From the NCBI GenBank assembly GCA_027186245.1, contig CP114493.1, positions 2,425,501 to 2,489,500 of the forward strand: DNA of 64,000 bases. The letters run 5' to 3'. The stretch comes from Coriaria nepalensis (Eukaryota; Streptophyta; Magnoliopsida; Cucurbitales; Coriariaceae). Shown in pieces: positions 13,479-25,900 of this stretch. The position numbers and the translations under genes were made by a program. The first letter of the stretch is position 1. Every line of letters begins with the position of its first letter. Under the pieces are notes generated by a model. The model saw only the letters and a program-made list of their open reading frames with translations. It was not told where the DNA came from and did no database searches.

Positions 13479-14719
13479 CTCACCATAGACTAGATTGAAT
13501 AAATATCACATACATACCATTATTGAAAAACCTAAACTTCAGTAGAACACTGAAAAACCTTAATAAAAATTCCACAAAGAGCTGAGAAAAAAGAGTCATC
13601 CTTGCTTGAGAGCTTTGGCAAGGGGCTGAAAAGCCTGAAACAAGAGAAAGAGGGGAGAGAGAAAAACTAGGGCCGGTGTCCTAAAAGTTTACTGAGGGAT
13701 TGATGATTGACTCTTTAAGTATATTTTAATAAAACTTTGTGGGTGTAGATTAGATTTTTCATCTTCAAACAGACACTTAATAAGTTTACCCAAATGAACA
13801 GTGTGAAATTATGATTGAAATTCGGAGGAATTTGAATATTGAAATTAGATTTTTGTGAATGATTGTGTAAATTTAATTTAATCGTATATTAATTTGTCTA
13901 AAAGTCAGGGGAAATAGATAAAATTTTATGTTAAATTGGATTCAATCTGGAGTTCGAGAAACTTGGGAGGAAACTAAGCCTTAATCAAAGTAGAATGTAT
14001 TAACACCAAAGTTTTATCGATTGACCCATTCTTGTGGGTCTAGTTTGTGGAATTTGGCTAATTGTTCACTTTAAGGTGGAAGCAATCAAGAGCAGAGAAA
14101 GTCAAACCTCACATTTTTCAATCACTTAATATCACCACTTGAATACTTTGTCTTCTCCTCTTATTTTCAACTTTTTATAACCAAACCAAGCCCCCCCCCC
14201 CCCCCAACATGGAAAGGTAAGTTTTGCGAGCGTATTTTTAGCTGCTTCTTTCTTTTTCTTTTGTTTTTCCTTCACCTTTCGGTTCAACCAACCAGGGCTT
14301 CCTTACTCAAATCCTCTTGCAAGTTGTCTACCTAATAATCCCCAATTCTTAATGTCAATGTTGCCCTTCCTCACCCTTTCTGGAACTCTGTTTAAGGTTC
14401 TTGTTTTCCCTTAGAAGAAGAAAAAGTGAGAGAAAGAGTGGGATTATTCCTTCTTTCAGCTTAGACACAATAAAAGTTTTGAGCACAGATCTTATGTAAG
14501 CAGCCTCCATTAGCCATCTCTCACAGACTCGCACCAAATCATAGTTTTAGCATGATCTTGTTCGTTTAAGAACAGGTAGGTACCTTGTCTCTTTCTTACA
14601 CGCTTGTATAACCTTTTTCATTTCTCCTTCTCTTATTATACAAACCCAAAATAAACTTAACTGCACAAAGAAAAATCAGGACAGCCCAGAAAGAGTACTT
14701 CAACTCACACCTAACACAG
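13479..14719. other. Upstream region of the receptor kinase gene
   Basis: No gene recognised. Holds a homopolymer C run of about 17 bases near 14190-14206 and pyrimidine-rich stretches. Regulatory elements could not be named with confidence. Confidence 0.4.
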
Positions 14720-14728
14720 TACTTGACA

Positions 14729-14805
14729 ATCTCTCTCTCTCTCCCTCTCTCTCTCTCTCAATGCTTCCATCTTCTTCTTCCTTCTGCTACTGAAAAAAAA
14801 AAAAG
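14729..14805 (+). promoter_or_regulatory. 5' leader of the receptor kinase with a short uORF
   Basis: A CT-rich tract at about 14729-14760 is followed by an upstream ATG at 14761. This opens an 11-codon frame (MLPSSSSFCY, stop at 14791-14793) that ends 12 bases before the main ATG at 14806. The main start has an A-rich context ending aaaaag. Whether the uORF lies in the mRNA depends on the unknown transcription start. Confidence 0.5.
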
Positions 14806-17672
14806 ATGAAGTTCCATAATTTCTTCCTTAAACTCCATAAATCTTGCCATTTAAGCTTTCTTACTGTCATCTTCATGACCACCTTGGCTTGTCAAACTCC
14901 ATCGCTGGACCCGAAATTTGAGGCACGTGCTCCTCAAAATTGTGGAAGAGGTCCAGATATAAGCTACCCGTTTTGGCTAAATCATACTGATTTAGCTAAC
15001 CCCTTTTGTGGGTACCCAAATTTTGTACTATCCTGCAAAGAACAAAACCCAGTTCTTAGAATCTACCATGGAGACTATATAGTCAAAAAAATCAATTACA
15101 CAAACCATTCTTTTCTATTAGCCAATGCTGAAGCCTACAAGCCTACTACATGCCCAACTCCTTATAACATTAGTCTGGATCGAACTCCATTCAACTATGT
15201 TTCAAATCATGCTCAATTATTCTTCTTCTACAACTGTTCTTCAAAACCTGAGGATAACTACTCTTACCCATTGAATTGTGCCAGCAATGGCTCTCTCTAT
15301 TCTTTTGCCACTTTCGACAAGCATGTGTTGGAGCACATGAACTATCGATTTGAGTCGTGCAAATCTCGGGCTATTCAGCCTCTTGACAATACTAGTGGTT
15401 TTTATTGGAATAACAGCTTTACTGAAAAGTTGAAGATGGGGTTTGCTTTAAATTGGACAGCACAGAACTGCAGCAATTGTGAGCAAAGTGGGGGGAGATG
15501 TGGATTTGAGAACAATGAATTTCTTTGCTTTTGTCGTGATAAGCCCTATTATAAAACCTGCAATGATGGTAACTCTATTCACATTTCCAATTTTTTTTTT
15601 TTTTCCAAGTATGTTATATAATAATAAATATCTTTTTTCCCCTTGATTAAAATCCAAACAGATTGTTTGGCATCAAATTTTTCTGCTCACTTGGTTTGAA
15701 TTTAGCTAGCACTTCATTTAAAGTTGTTTCCTATGTTCTGAAAATTTCCATACAATACAAGAATTTATTATTTACAACTTGTTTTACAGGCAAAAGGAAT
15801 GTGAGAAAGAAGATTATCATAGGTAACAACTCCTGCTTCTTTTCTATATATAAATATATATTAATGGGGGGCTGAAATGCTCTTTGTTTTAGCCATCTTA
15901 AGTTTTATTACTATTATCTTCCATGCAGGTTTTAGCACTGGCTTTGGAGGCATAATCTTAACGTGCATCGCCTTTTTCCTCTGGCTCCGCCTTCGCCGAG
16001 ACAAAAATAAGTACACTCTCTCACACCCAGTCTCTCGTAATATTTCTTTCGGTCCCTCATCTTCGGCGAAAGAAATCGAGAAAGGTGGGACCTACTTGGG
16101 TGTACATTTATTCTCTTACTCCGAACTTGAAGAAGCCACAAACAAATTCGATTCAGACAAAGAACTCGGAGATGGAGGATTCGGTATAGTCTACTATGGT
16201 AAGAAACTTCTTTCCCTTTTGATCTTCAATTCAGCATAGTTAAAGGGTGTCTTTGGAAACTGAATTTAGGTAAACTAGAGTCTGGTTAGGAGGTTCTGGG
16301 TCCTATCTAAATGTGTTTTGGTTATTATTCTTTGAGCATTTAGGCTTTATTTGGTATGCTATTTTGGGCCAACAAGTGTTTTAGGCTCTTCAAAAATAGC
16401 AATACTACTTGGTTTTGGAGCAAAACAGATCTTTTGGAGCAATACACTTTGTACCATTTATTTTCCCTTAAAAGAGTAACATTCATTTGACTTTTTTTTC
16501 TTACTAACATTTTTTTTTGTTGGTGATTTTACAAAATCTAGTTTCAAAAGTTTATCCAAATGATAGTTTACTGCTTCTACAACAATTTATGGGTCTTACA
16601 GTTTTATGAAAACTTTAGTTTTGTGAAACATCAGTTTAAGAAGTAAGGAGAAATTGAGATTTAGTTAGAATTTGTAGACCTAAGCTGGATTTTGTAAGCC
16701 CTAAATGCATAGTATCAAGCATCTTGATGAAAGACTTACAATTCTTTTTACTTCTTTCAAGGCATACTCCGAGATGGCCGAGCCGTAGCAGTGAAACGCT
16801 TATATGAAACCAACTACAAAAAACTCAAGCAGTTCATTAATGAAATCGAAATTCTTGCTTGTTTACGCCACCAAAATCTTGTTTCCCTTTACGGGTCCAC
16901 ATCCCAAAACAGCCGAGAACTTCTTCTTGTATATGAATACATTTCTAACGGCACAGTTGCCGATCATATTCATGGAAACCGAGCAGAATCTGGCAAACTT
17001 CTATGGCCCACAAGAATGAAGATCGCAATAGAAACTGCTAGTGCATTGTCCTATCTCCATGCTTCCAGTATCATTCACCGAGATGTAAAAACCACTAACA
17101 TTCTCTTGGACCAAAATTTTTGTGTCAAAGTAGCGGATTTTGGGCTCTCTCGTCTTTTCCCAAATGATGTCACTCATGTCTCAACGGCCCCACAAGGAAC
17201 TCCAGGGTATGTTGATCCCGAATATCATGAATGTTATCAACTTACTGAAAAGAGTGATGTTTATAGCTTTGGAGTAGTTCTGGTTGAGCTTATATCGTCC
17301 AAGCCGGCTGTTGATCTTACCAGACAGAGACATGAGATTAACTTGTCCAGCATGGCAATTAATAAGATCCGAAATGGAACATTGAATGAGCTAGTGGATC
17401 CAACTCTCGGGTTTCATTCTAACTGTAATGTGATGGAAACGATTAGTGCAGTTGCAGAGATAGCATTTAGATGCTTGCAAAGTATTAAGGATGCTAGACC
17501 TTCTATGAATGAAGTGCTTGAAGAGCTCAAGATTATAGAATGTCGGATCGGGGATAAAGAAAAAGCAGAGGAGATTGATATTTCTGCAGATGAGGTTTCA
17601 TTACTTAAGAGTGGTCCACTTCTAGTTTCTCCGGATAATAATTTATGTAAAACACCTAAAGCAAGTGGTTGA
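14806..17672 (+). CDS. LRK10-like (LRK10L1 type) receptor-like protein kinase
   Basis: Four coding exons, 14806-15568, 15790-15822, 15929-16198 and 16762-17672, all joined in phase 1 at GT-AG introns, encode 658 residues. Order of parts: signal peptide (about 1-29, ending TLAC); extracellular Cys-rich GUB_WAK-type domain starting QNCGRGPDISYPFW; WAK-associated Cys cluster (NCEQSGGRCGFENNEFLCFC); transmembrane segment at about 268-286; juxtamembrane; then a kinase domain opening with FSYSELEEATNKF. Kinase residues look functional: glycine loop GDGGFG, Lys367 in VAVK, HRDVKTTN with Asp463, DFG at 481-483, and GTPGYVDPEY. The family acts at the plasma membrane; LRK10L members are linked to rust resistance and stress or hormone signalling. 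The ligand is unknown. The tiny second exon (33 nt) encodes the basic linker before the membrane segment. No defects are seen. Confidence 0.94.
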
Positions 17673-18320
17673 GCTTAATTTATGTCTTCTCTGATGTTTA
17701 ATACTAAACATGAACAATATGAGATCACTCATTTTCTGCAGAAAATGATGCTTGCCATTCTATTCTTTTAATTTATTTATTTTTTCCGATGAGATCTATG
17801 AAGTACATTTCTCGAAATGATTTCTACTTCCCAGAAATTTCATGCAATTGGGATTGATGAACGTCTACCGTTTACTTACCTTACTTACATGTTTAACAAG
17901 AAAGACCGAATACTTCATATTGAGGTACTTATGAAATAATGCTCAGGGCTTTGTTCTTCAATTTGCAATGGAAGATTGGTGGAATTGATATTGCAGATAC
18001 AAATAGAGGGTTTATCAATGTAATACATTGAAATAATAAAGAAATTTTTCCTAAATTATCAAGATTTGTTGATCCAAGTTTGCCAACATTTGTATGCATA
18101 ACAAGAGCTCTTCTATGCACATTTGCAGCTTGGAAGTTGGAACACAATTGGAACCACCTTTTTGTTAATAAGAAAGAATTTTAGTTTTCTTCCATTCCAA
18201 AATGAGAATACTTGCATGCATGAGCGGAATTATTAAATAAAAATATGACTAGATTATAAGTAGATTTTTAATAAAAAATTATAAGTATTTATTTATAAAA
18301 TTTTAATATTTTTAAAATAA
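17673..18320. other. 3' flank of the receptor kinase
   Basis: Short spacer up to the copia fragment. No gene is recognised. Confidence 0.5.
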
Positions 18321-18324
18321 ATTT

Positions 18325-20793
18325 TTGATTGAATCGATTTGGTTGCTCTATAACCTACATCGATTCAACAAAATGGGATGGCTGAAAGAAAAAATGAATA
18401 TATACTGGAAGTTTTTAGGATCAATCATGTTTACTATGAGGGTCCCTAAATATTTATGGGGGGAAGCAATCCCTATAGCCACATACGTTATAAACAGAGT
18501 TCCCACTATAGTACTAGAATATCAAACCCCTCTAAACAAACTGTTAGAAATCTTTCCTCACATCCGGATCTTCAACTCTTTATCTCTTAGAATTTTTGGC
18601 TGCACTGTTTTTGTTCATATACACAAACAAAATAGGTCAAAACTTGATACTAGAGTTGAAAAGTGTGTCTTTGTGAGCTATTCTCCAAATTAAAAAGAGT
18701 ATAAATACTATCGTCCTACCTCAAAAAAAAAAAAATCTTTATGAGTATGGATGTCACTTACTTTGAAGACACACCCTACTTTCTAAAAAAATTTCTTTAA
18801 GGGGAGAGTAAATCTAAGGTGGAAGATTATTTTTGGGAAACTTTAAATTCCTTATTTCTACCAGTTCTAGATCTGCCAACTCTAAATGTTCCTCCATCGA
18901 TATTCCACCTGTCCCTTCCTTACCTATAGAATTAAATATTATAAACTCTTTTTCAAGGGGAGAGACATTACAAATAGTGTAGTAACTTGGGTTGCTAGTT
19001 TACTCTCAAAGTAAGCCGATTCAGAATAAGGAGCCTCAACCTTACTTGGATAATGGTCTTGTAAATGAAACAGTATGATAGTTCCAAATGTCTTGAATCA
19101 TCATAAAATTGTTTCTACAAACTCTAATCTTAATATTTCTATTGCCCTTAGGAAACATACCCGCACTTATACTATGCATTCTATTGCTAAATGTAACTCT
19201 TATCGTATGTTATCTCTTAGCTATAGAATCTTTACTGCTAATATGTTTAATGTTTCGATTCCAAAAGATATCGAAGAAGCAATGAGTCAATCTGAATGGA
19301 AAATGGCCGTGTTAGAAGAGATGATGGCACTTGGGAGATTATTAGTTTACCTAATGGAGGTAAAACAATAGACTGCAAGTAGGTGTTTACTATGAAATAC
19401 AATGTTGATGGGAAGATTGAAAGGTATAAGGAAAAGCTTCTGGCTAAAGGTTTTACATAAACCTATGGAATATATTACCAAAAAATATTTGCTCTGGTTG
19501 CTAAGATAAACTCTATTAGAGTATTATTTTCCCTTGCTGTTAACTTTGAGTGACCTTTACAATAGTTAGATGTGAAGAATGTGTTCCTTAATGGGGAATT
19601 AGAAGAGGAAGTGTTTATGGATTTACCTCTTTGTTTTGAAGCACATTATGAGTCAGAGAAGATTTGCAATCTAAGAAAATCACTAAACAGTCTAAAGCAA
19701 TCACCTAGGGCATGATTTGGTTAACTTACTAAGTCTTTAAAGGGTTGTGGATATACCAAACTCTGGCAGATCATACATTATTTGTCAAACATTCTATGGA
19801 TGGTAAGATTGATATGCTCATTATGTATGTAGCTGACATGATCTTAACTGGAAGTGATGTTGATGAACTAGAAAAATTGAAGAAGTTTCTGGCCATGGAA
19901 TTTGAGATAAAAGATCTTGAATCTGTAAAGTATATATATATATTTTTTGGAATGGAATTTGCAGGATTTAAGAAGAGAATTTTTGTTTCTCAAAGTATGT
20001 TTTTGACTTGCTTAAGGAAATATGTTACCTAGGATGCAAACTGACTGAAACTTCTGTCGAAGTAAACTTGAAGTTGGAGGTAGCCAGTTCAGATAGAGTG
20101 ATGAAGAGAAAATAGTTTTAAAGATTAGTGAGAAGACTCATATATCTATCTTATACTAGACCAGACATAACAATTGTAGTTAGTGTTGTGAGTGAATTCA
20201 TGCACTCACATGAAAAAGAATACTTTGATGTTGTTTATAAAATTCTCAAATACTTAAAAGGAAAACCGGGAAGGGAGTTATTATTCTAAAATCATGGTCA
20301 CTTTAGAATTGAAGCATTTATAGATGCTGACTGGGCTGGTAGTGTGACTAGTACGAGATATACTTCTGGCTACTATACTTATGTTGGCGAAAATTTAGTG
20401 ACTTAGAGAAGTAAAAAATAGAATGTAGCAGCTAGAAGTAGTCTAAAAGCCGAGTTTAGGCCGATTGCTCATGAGATTTTTGAAATATTATGGCTAAAGA
20501 GGTTACTTGAAAACCTAAGAATCTCAAGTACTATTTTTGTGACAATTTAGTGTGAGAACAAAACAACTATCAATATTGTTTATAATCTTGTTCAACATGA
20601 TATGACTAAACATGTAAAGATTGATACATATTTCATTAAAGAGAAGTTAGAAGAAAGCATAGTATGTATGCTTTACATTCTTACAGAGCAAGAAGTAACA
20701 TATGTTTTTACTAGAGTACTATAAAAAATTTAATTCGACAAATTTATACGCAAGTTGGGTATACTAGATATTTTTGAACCATCTTTAAGAGGA
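18325..20793 (+). pseudogene. 5'-truncated Ty1/copia pol (integrase end, reverse transcriptase, RNase H)
   Basis: Three frames with stops and frameshifts give a copia polyprotein in order. The integrase end is at 18340-18700 (MAERK-like start decayed to MGWLKEKMN, PKYLWGEAIPIATYVINRVP, IFGCTVFVH). Reverse transcriptase covers about 19140-20040 (EAMSQSEWKMAVLEEM, RYKEKLLAKGFT, LDVKNVFLNGELEEEVFM, FEIKDLESVKY). RNase H covers about 20100-20720 (SYTRPDI, DADWAGSVTSTRYTSGYYTYVG, KHVKIDTYFIKEKL). The catalytic YVDD box reads YVAD here. The 5' LTR, gag and protease are absent, so this is a 5'-truncated dead copy. It ends in a purine-rich tract and LTR start. Confidence 0.9.
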
Positions 20794-21080
20794 ATGTTGA
20801 AAATATAGAAAGATATCGTTTAAATTATGTTATGAGAAATTTTACGATATTTCCTTAAAATATACGATTATAAATAATCTAATAAGATTTATCATAACTA
20901 ATTTATGGTTTCTTATATATAAAATATATATGAAACAATTGAGGATATAATTCAACCAAAAATATATAGCAAAGTAACATATATAGTAGATTACTAAAGT
21001 TTTTAGGAAATAATTCTACCAAAATTCTTTTTGGCTCCTTAATCACATATTCAACTTAGAAGAAAAATAGGAAACAATTG
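20794..21080 (+). repeat. Start of the copia 3' LTR
   Basis: A tract ctttaagaggaa (polypurine-like) directly precedes TGTTGAAAATATAG at 20794, the expected layout at the pol/3' LTR junction. The right end is not resolved; 21080 is a rough limit. Confidence 0.5.
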
Positions 21081-21420
21081 AGAGGGAGATAAGAAAGAAA
21101 AGTAACATGTTTAATATGGTTGGATAATGGATTAAGTAGTTTTTGAGGATAAAAAAAATACAAATATTGTTGTCCACATGACAAACACATGTTAGATACG
21201 TGGCAGCTACGTGGATAATTTCATTAAACTTATAAACTCTAGGGTTATAATTAATTTTTAAAGTAGGGTGTGAGTTATGATTAAATTAACCTTAAAGTAT
21301 TCATTATAATTCTTATTAAATTTTGAGAGTTATTTATAGTTTCCCAAATATATATTCATGAGTTGGACCAAAAGTTCATTAGAGAAACTGAGTACCCTAT
21401 TTGGCTATATATTTTAGAAT

Positions 21421-21484
21421 ATATTTTATAATTTAAAATATATTTTATAATTTAAAATATATTTTATAATTTAAAATATATTTT
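21421..21484. repeat. 19-bp tandem repeat, 3.4 copies
   Basis: The unit atattttataatttaaaat repeats three times without change, followed by a partial fourth copy (atatttt). Confidence 0.9.
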
Positions 21485-21789
21485 GATAATATATTATGAT
21501 TTAAGTATAAGATAAATATATTTAATTATATCAAATTTTATTATTAATTTTTAATAATTATTAAAAAATTCCTAAACTTAAAAATTATATTTTCAAATGG
21601 AACTCCTTCGGTTCTGATTTTTTTATTTTTCCGCGGCTGATCGAGATCGGATGATTAATATTTAAGAACCTGAAAATATAATTTATAAAAATTTTAAAAA
21701 TATTTTTTGTAAATATTAAAAATTGAAACAAGTAGCTTAACGAATTATGTTTACCAAAAAATATTTTTTTAAACAAAGCCTGAATATCC

Positions 21790-22006
21790 GGCCTAGGACA
21801 AACACGTCATTTCACTCCTTTCTGCACAAAACCCTAGCTTATTAATTTGCGTCATCAACTAGGACACTAGCTTGAGCTCCATTTTTCCTTTGCCCTAACA
21901 CAGCAATACCGTTAACTCGACAGCCATGCCACCTAAGTTCGATCCTTCTCGCGTGGTGGAAGTCTATGTGCGCGTCACCGGATCAGATTTGAGACCTAAT
22001 CGTTGA
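21790..22006 (+). pseudogene. RPL12: RPL12 promoter, leader and first 19 codons, truncated
   Basis: A telo-box AAACCCTA lies at 21829-21836, about 90 bp before an ATG at 21926. The frame reads MPPKFDPSRVVEVYVRVTG, the N-terminus of plant 60S ribosomal protein L12 (uL11), which in the family continues GEVGAASSLAPK. Here it changes after Gly19 to SDLRPNR and a TGA at 22004-22006. The real protein is about 166 residues, so nearly 90 percent is missing. The junction at 21983 abuts the 3' end of an antisense reading frame. The leader and promoter look well preserved. A 19-residue match is short but highly characteristic, and the promoter supports it. Confidence 0.85.
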
Positions 22007-22430
22007 AAAAGACAGCGCCTAGAACCATACCTTGCTGGTCGGGAGCTCCGGAAGTGCCAGTCTCCGATTCATCAACTCCGATGGGCATCCGAGTAGAGAG
22101 GATAGAAACGAAAGTAGACTTGAGCTGATCCGGAAAAGTCGCTCCGTACTTAAGAATCCTCTGCGCCATTAGCTTTACCTCAGATTCCAGCTTCTCCATC
22201 TCCTCCCCCGCTGCGTGCTCCATATCTTCCAACCCATATCCCTAGCTCCCTGTCTCGTTCTGGGTTTCTAGGGCTTGGTCCAACTCCATGCTTCGCTTCT
22301 TCCGAGCAAGATTTTTCAGGTCGTCGATTGTTCGTTCAAGTGTCTGGACAACAACATCGTTTCGAGATCGAAGGGCAATAAATTTCAGGGCTTGAAGTTG
22401 GAACAAAGATTGCTGGGCATTAGGCAATCA
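21996..22430 (-). pseudogene. Unidentified reading frame with internal stop, antisense to the RPL12 fragment
   Basis: On the minus strand one frame runs from about 22427 to a TAG at 21996-21998, interrupted once by a TAG at 22242-22244. The translation looks like real protein: an amphipathic, charged first half (QSLFQLQALKFIALRSRN, TLERTIDDLKNLARKKRSM) and, after the stop, HAAGEEMEKLESEVKLMAQR with YGATFPDQLKSTFVSILSTR. It is predominantly helical and coiled-coil-like, about 140 residues. No ATG opens the frame; a TGA lies just upstream and a possible splice acceptor (aatgcccag) lies near 22416, so it may be a 3' exon. I do not recognise the family. It could be a decayed gene, or a gene that ends at the first stop. 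Confidence 0.5.
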
Positions 22431-22973
22431 GAAAATGAAGAAGACGGATCGAATTATACGCAAGTGTCTAATAATTGTTATTAATTTACTGTTTTCCTAT
22501 AATTTGTCTTTGACCATTTGTTTTTTGCATTGCTTTAGATTATCCTAGGGAGAATAATGGAGCCCGCCTACAAATGAGATTATCATACAGTGCAGCTCCC
22601 TTCTTCCTTTGTCTTTCAGTGAACTGATTATTATCTGAGAGGTGCTCTACAGCGAGGAAATCCACCCCCATTTTCCTTTTGTTTTTTAATTTTATTTTTT
22701 TTTTGGGTTTGTTTTTTTTTTTTACTTAGGATTAGGAATCCGGTACCGTCCTGGGACAATTGGGACCAGAAACGGGAACACCATTTTCTGTTCCGACAGG
22801 AAAACCCCCCACCCCTATGTGCATGTACAAAGCCTTTTTCTGTAACAAATTATATTTGTGTCTGAAATAAACGGTGATATTGAGAGCTGCTATTTGAATG
22901 ATTTTGATTATCATCTTTGTAGATTAACTTGTTGCAAGAACGTCCCTGGTAAATCTGATTCCTCCCCATCAAT
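22431..22973. promoter_or_regulatory. Region between the antisense frame and INTS9 (INTS9 promoter side)
   Basis: Head-to-head spacing of about 540 bp. Contains a T-rich tract at 22680-22722. No TATA box was assigned. A minus-strand ATG near 22672 opens about 43 codons (MGVDFLAVEHLSDNNQ...) that could be a first exon of the antisense frame, but this is only a guess. Confidence 0.35.
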
Positions 22974-25900
22974 ATGAAGTTTGTAAGTTGCTCCTCCATT
23001 ATGCAGAAGATGTAGAAGTTTAATTTGGATAGTTATTTGTTTCTTTGTTCATTTGTTATTATTATTATTTTTTTCTGCAGACATGTTTGAGTAGAGGTGG
23101 AGATTTCCATTTCCAACCTTGCCATATTCTCAACATTTGTGGATTTAGGATTTTATTTGATTGTCCTGTGGACCTTTCCACTCTCTCAATTTTCTCTCCT
23201 ATCCCTACCAGTCTTGAGGGTTCTCTTAATATTGGGTCCACAGATGAAAAGGGGCAGAAAGTTGAAAAGCCTCTTTGTGCTACTAATCTAATTTATTCAG
23301 AGCCATGGTACAAAACGGTTAAGAACTTACACCTATGGAATCCATTTTTCCTTGATGTTGTATTGATTTCAAGCCCAATGGGTATTTTGGGATTGCCATT
23401 TCTGACCCGAGTTGAAGGCTTTCATGCAAAGGTTTGAAGTTTCTGGTTTGATCATAGGTTAGCTTGTTGGGTCAAAAAATGAATTTTGCTTAGTTATTGT
23501 TAATACATTTTCCTCAGATATATATGACTGAAGCAACAGCGAGGATTGGGAAAATGATGATGGATGATCTTGTTTGTATGCATAGAGAATTCAGTGAGTT
23601 CTATGGAGGAGTTGAAGAAGGTAGTTTCCCCAGGTGGATGAAGGAGGAGGAACTTCAATTGCTTCCTTCTGTGTTGAAAGAGGTGGTTTTAGGCAAAGAT
23701 GGGGAAGAGCTGGGTGCTTGGCTGCCCTTGTACAGGTGAGATTCTTCTTTTTTTTTCTTCTCTCCTAGTTCTAAGAATTTTGAAGTCCACGAATTTTAAT
23801 CCTATCTGTTCTATCTAGCACAATTGTGATTTAGATGAAAGTACTTTTTGCTTTGTGATTGTTTGATAAGTTGTAGGGTTCTGTTTTTAATATGCCTTAT
23901 TACCTGTATCAATATGTTTGATTTTAGCAGTAATTAATTTCCTTGGGACTGCTAATAGGCTGCATGTGTCTGTTGGCAATCTATGACCAGAGATATTTTC
24001 TCTAGGGGTAATTGTTGTGTATCATTTCTTCTCAGTTTGTTTTGTTCCAATTTGCTTCCCTCTTTCTAACTTGATTTTATATCCCCGGGGGTTGGGGGAG
24101 GGGGGGGGGGTGTTATTTTTGGGGAGAATCTGGCTCATTGGCTTTTTAGCTCCTGAGAGATTATCTGACTTCATAATCATATTGACATTGTCTGTCTGAA
24201 TTTTTTACGATATCATGCCCTCTTAATATAGACCTTTTCTTTTAATTGCCTCACGTGTTAATTTCTATGTTACTCAACATGCTTTTATGGAATTAGGAGT
24301 CTCTGGACTGTTGTAATCAAGTGACAAGAAGACTCTTTTCTGTGATGAGTGGATGATTCCATTCTATTGTAATATTTTTTATTGAAGGAGAATATATGTG
24401 ATGGGATGTAGAATGTAGAACTTTATTCCTATCAGCTACATATCTTTTGTTATCATACACATTATATGTTCCCCGCCCCTGCCCCTCCCCTTCTTTTGGG
24501 TTCCCTGTTGTAGGCATTGGTGTTTTGAACTATCTTCTGTGTTAATTTGCATAGAGGACTGAAACCACAATAACACTCGCGACCCTTAACCAATAGATTT
24601 CTATTCTTGGTCACGGCCCAATAGTTGGTTGTCAGATATAACAAAAAATGATTCACAGTGCAGCTGATGTGGATGATTGCATAAAGAAGATTCATACGCT
24701 TAGATATGCTGAAGAAGTATGCTATAATGGCACACTAGTCCTAAAGGCATTCAGCTCTGGCTTAGAAGTTGGCTCTTGTAACTGGACTATAAATGGTCCA
24801 AAGAGAGACGTTACGTATATTTCGAACTCTCTGTTTGCTTCTTCACACGCCATGGGTTTTGATTATCGTGGTCTCCAAGGAAATGATTTTGTGTTATATT
24901 CGGATTTCTCACCTTTGATTGACATGGAAGATGTAGACGATGACAGAAAAAATTCTCTTAATAGCACCCACAATTTACCCTCTCTCAGGTATGTATTGAC
25001 ATTAGTTCGTATGTTTCCTTTTTTTTCTTTGTTTTAATAATTATATGTACCTGGAAGTGAGGTTCTATGTGTGTGGCCTTACCCTTGAGCTCCATTAATT
25101 TTGTGAATGATTCAATAAAAGAAAGTTATTCTGGACTTAAAACATTTTCTTTAAGAAGGGAGAATCTTTTCATTTTATTTTATTTATTTGTTTATTTTTT
25201 GGTATAAAAATGTCATTTGATGCAAAATGTGAAACTATGATTTACACAAATCAAAATTTGGATAAGATTTTGTGGATGCTATAGTGTGAAAAAAAGAAAG
25301 ATTTTTGGTTACTTTGGATTTGAGTCACAAACTGAAATTTTAAATCCTGCCCCAAATGAAAGTTACTACCTGCCCTAATTGGTTGAGCTCTTGCAAGTTG
25401 AAGTCCATGAAATCATATGAAGGCAGGTATTATGTGATAGAAGAGAAATAATAAGATAGGGACATTGTTGAGGTTTGAACCATATATCACATACTTTGAA
25501 ACTATGCTAAGTTACCTCAATTGCTGGAAAAGCTTAACCTGTTGCATGACATGAGTGCTTTAGAAATCTAAGTTATTTCAATAATTGTTTATAAATTAAA
25601 TAGAAAAAATATTGTTTATAAAATAAATAGAAAAAATAGACTTTTAAGGGAAAACTGTTTTGATTGTGGAGCAATACCATAGGGAAGATTGAGTACAATA
25701 GATAGGGAGGAAAATGATTGAGAAAAGATGAGAGAGAGCGAGTGGAAAGATGGAAATAGAGTACTGAAGAGTTTAGAGATTAGACTTGCTTGGAGAATTG
25801 GTTCTTCGATTTCTCAACGAGGAGTTCCGCATGGGTGGAAACATTTACAGAACAAGCACGAGGAATTCGATATATTTCTTGGAAGTTAAATAGGCAAAGC

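Noticed and set aside
20794..21400. Full copia element with two LTRs around 18325-20793
   Set aside because: No matching LTR copy was found left of 18325; gag and protease are absent, so the copy is 5'-truncated.
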